A DNA stretch of 6,570 nt, from the NCBI GenBank assembly GCA_030040235.1, contig JASHUC010000070.1, positions 1 to 6,570 of the forward strand, read 5' to 3'. This stretch comes from Gammaproteobacteria bacterium. Lineage in GTDB: Bacteria; Pseudomonadota; Gammaproteobacteria; Steroidobacterales; Steroidobacteraceae. The translations under genes and the position numbers were made by a program. Shown piece by piece: positions 6,396 to 6,570 of this stretch (its first letter is position 1; each line of letters begins with the position of its first letter). Below the pieces are notes generated by a model. The model was not told the DNA's origin, searched no databases, and saw only the letters and a list, made by a program, of their open reading frames with translations.

Positions 6396-6409
6396 GCACG
6401 CCGGCGTGC
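6396..6409. repeat. 14-bp perfect palindrome, right copy
   Basis: GCACGCCGGCGTGC is a perfect palindrome sharing the 10-bp core ACGCCGGCGT with the left copy, 137 bp away. The match continues downstream with CCGG after both cores. It lies between the candidate promoter and the next gene, a place where a repressor could act. GC-rich palindromes also occur by chance in such genomes. Confidence 0.6.
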
Positions 6410-6457
6410 CGGGTCCGCCACGTGCGGGCCTGGCTCTTGCGCGGAGCGCGCGCTTCG

Positions 6458-6464
6458 AAAAGGA
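6458..6464 (+). promoter_or_regulatory. Ribosome binding site of the downstream gene
   Basis: AAAAGGA ends 8 bases before ATG 6473. It abuts and overlaps the alternative ATG at 6464, so the later start is favoured. Confidence 0.55.
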
Positions 6465-6472
6465 TGTGCGGC

Positions 6473-6570
6473 ATGCCTGAGGAGTACCCCGGTCATTCCA
6501 CGGGTCTCGTCGCAGGAGGCAACGGACGCGCACCGCGTGTCGAGGACCTGCTTCAGTCGGCGCTCAAGCA
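6473..6570 (+). CDS. N-terminal start of an unidentified protein (partial)
   Basis: Thirty-two codons are visible before the window ends, starting MPEEYPGHSTGLVAGGNG and continuing to a predicted helix (RVEDLLQSALK). ATG 6473 is chosen for the spacing of the Shine-Dalgarno sequence; ATG 6464 would add MCG. There is no signal peptide or membrane segment in what can be seen, so a cytoplasmic protein is likely. The flexible N-terminus followed by a helix would suit a DNA-binding regulator, and the palindromes upstream would fit autoregulation, but too little is present to name a family. It is separated from the SnoaL gene by about 216 bases and probably has its own promoter. Confidence 0.5.
   Translation, partial: MPEEYPGHSTGLVAGGNGRAPRVEDLLQSALK

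Overview
This is a GC-rich window (by eye about two thirds G+C) with Gram-negative-style exported proteins: Sec signal peptides and a c-type cytochrome domain. That points to a bacterium with a periplasm, most likely a proteobacterium; no genus can be assigned from the sequence. All genes lie on the plus strand. No tRNA, rRNA, CRISPR array, transposase or PQQ-biosynthesis gene is visible.

Layout. Bases 1-180 hold the 3' end of an unidentified gene whose product ends in a single membrane helix. Its stop overlaps (GTGA) the GTG start chosen for a 1313-residue secreted protein at 177-4118. That protein is an unusual fusion: a signal peptide, two tandem copies of a roughly 285-residue Cys-containing domain (resembling DUF8021/NTF2-like proteins), then a complete quinohemoprotein alcohol dehydrogenase (PQQ beta-propeller plus C-terminal cytochrome c). 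Its stop overlaps (TGATG) the start of a 712-residue secreted protein at 4118-6256, built from three tandem SnoaL/NTF2-like units. From 6257 to about 6472 there is mostly non-coding sequence: a sharply AT-rich island between two GC-rich perfect palindromes that share a 10-bp core. A 36-codon reading frame begins on the stop of the triple-SnoaL gene and ends in the island. A new gene with a good Shine-Dalgarno sequence starts near 6473 and runs off the window.

How the genes may work together. The overlapping starts imply one operon making a periplasmic oxidation unit. The dehydrogenase would oxidise an alcohol or aldehyde with PQQ and pass electrons through its own haem to a respiratory acceptor. 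The NTF2-type cones, in the fusion and in the separate protein, could bind, deliver or transform a hydrophobic substrate or product. The upstream protein may be a membrane component. The substrate is not evident. The active site carries the Asp-Tyr-Asp motif associated with lanthanide-dependent PQQ dehydrogenases, together with an unusual Glu-to-Asp change at another metal ligand. This NTF2-rich dehydrogenase operon is the most promising candidate for an undescribed system here.
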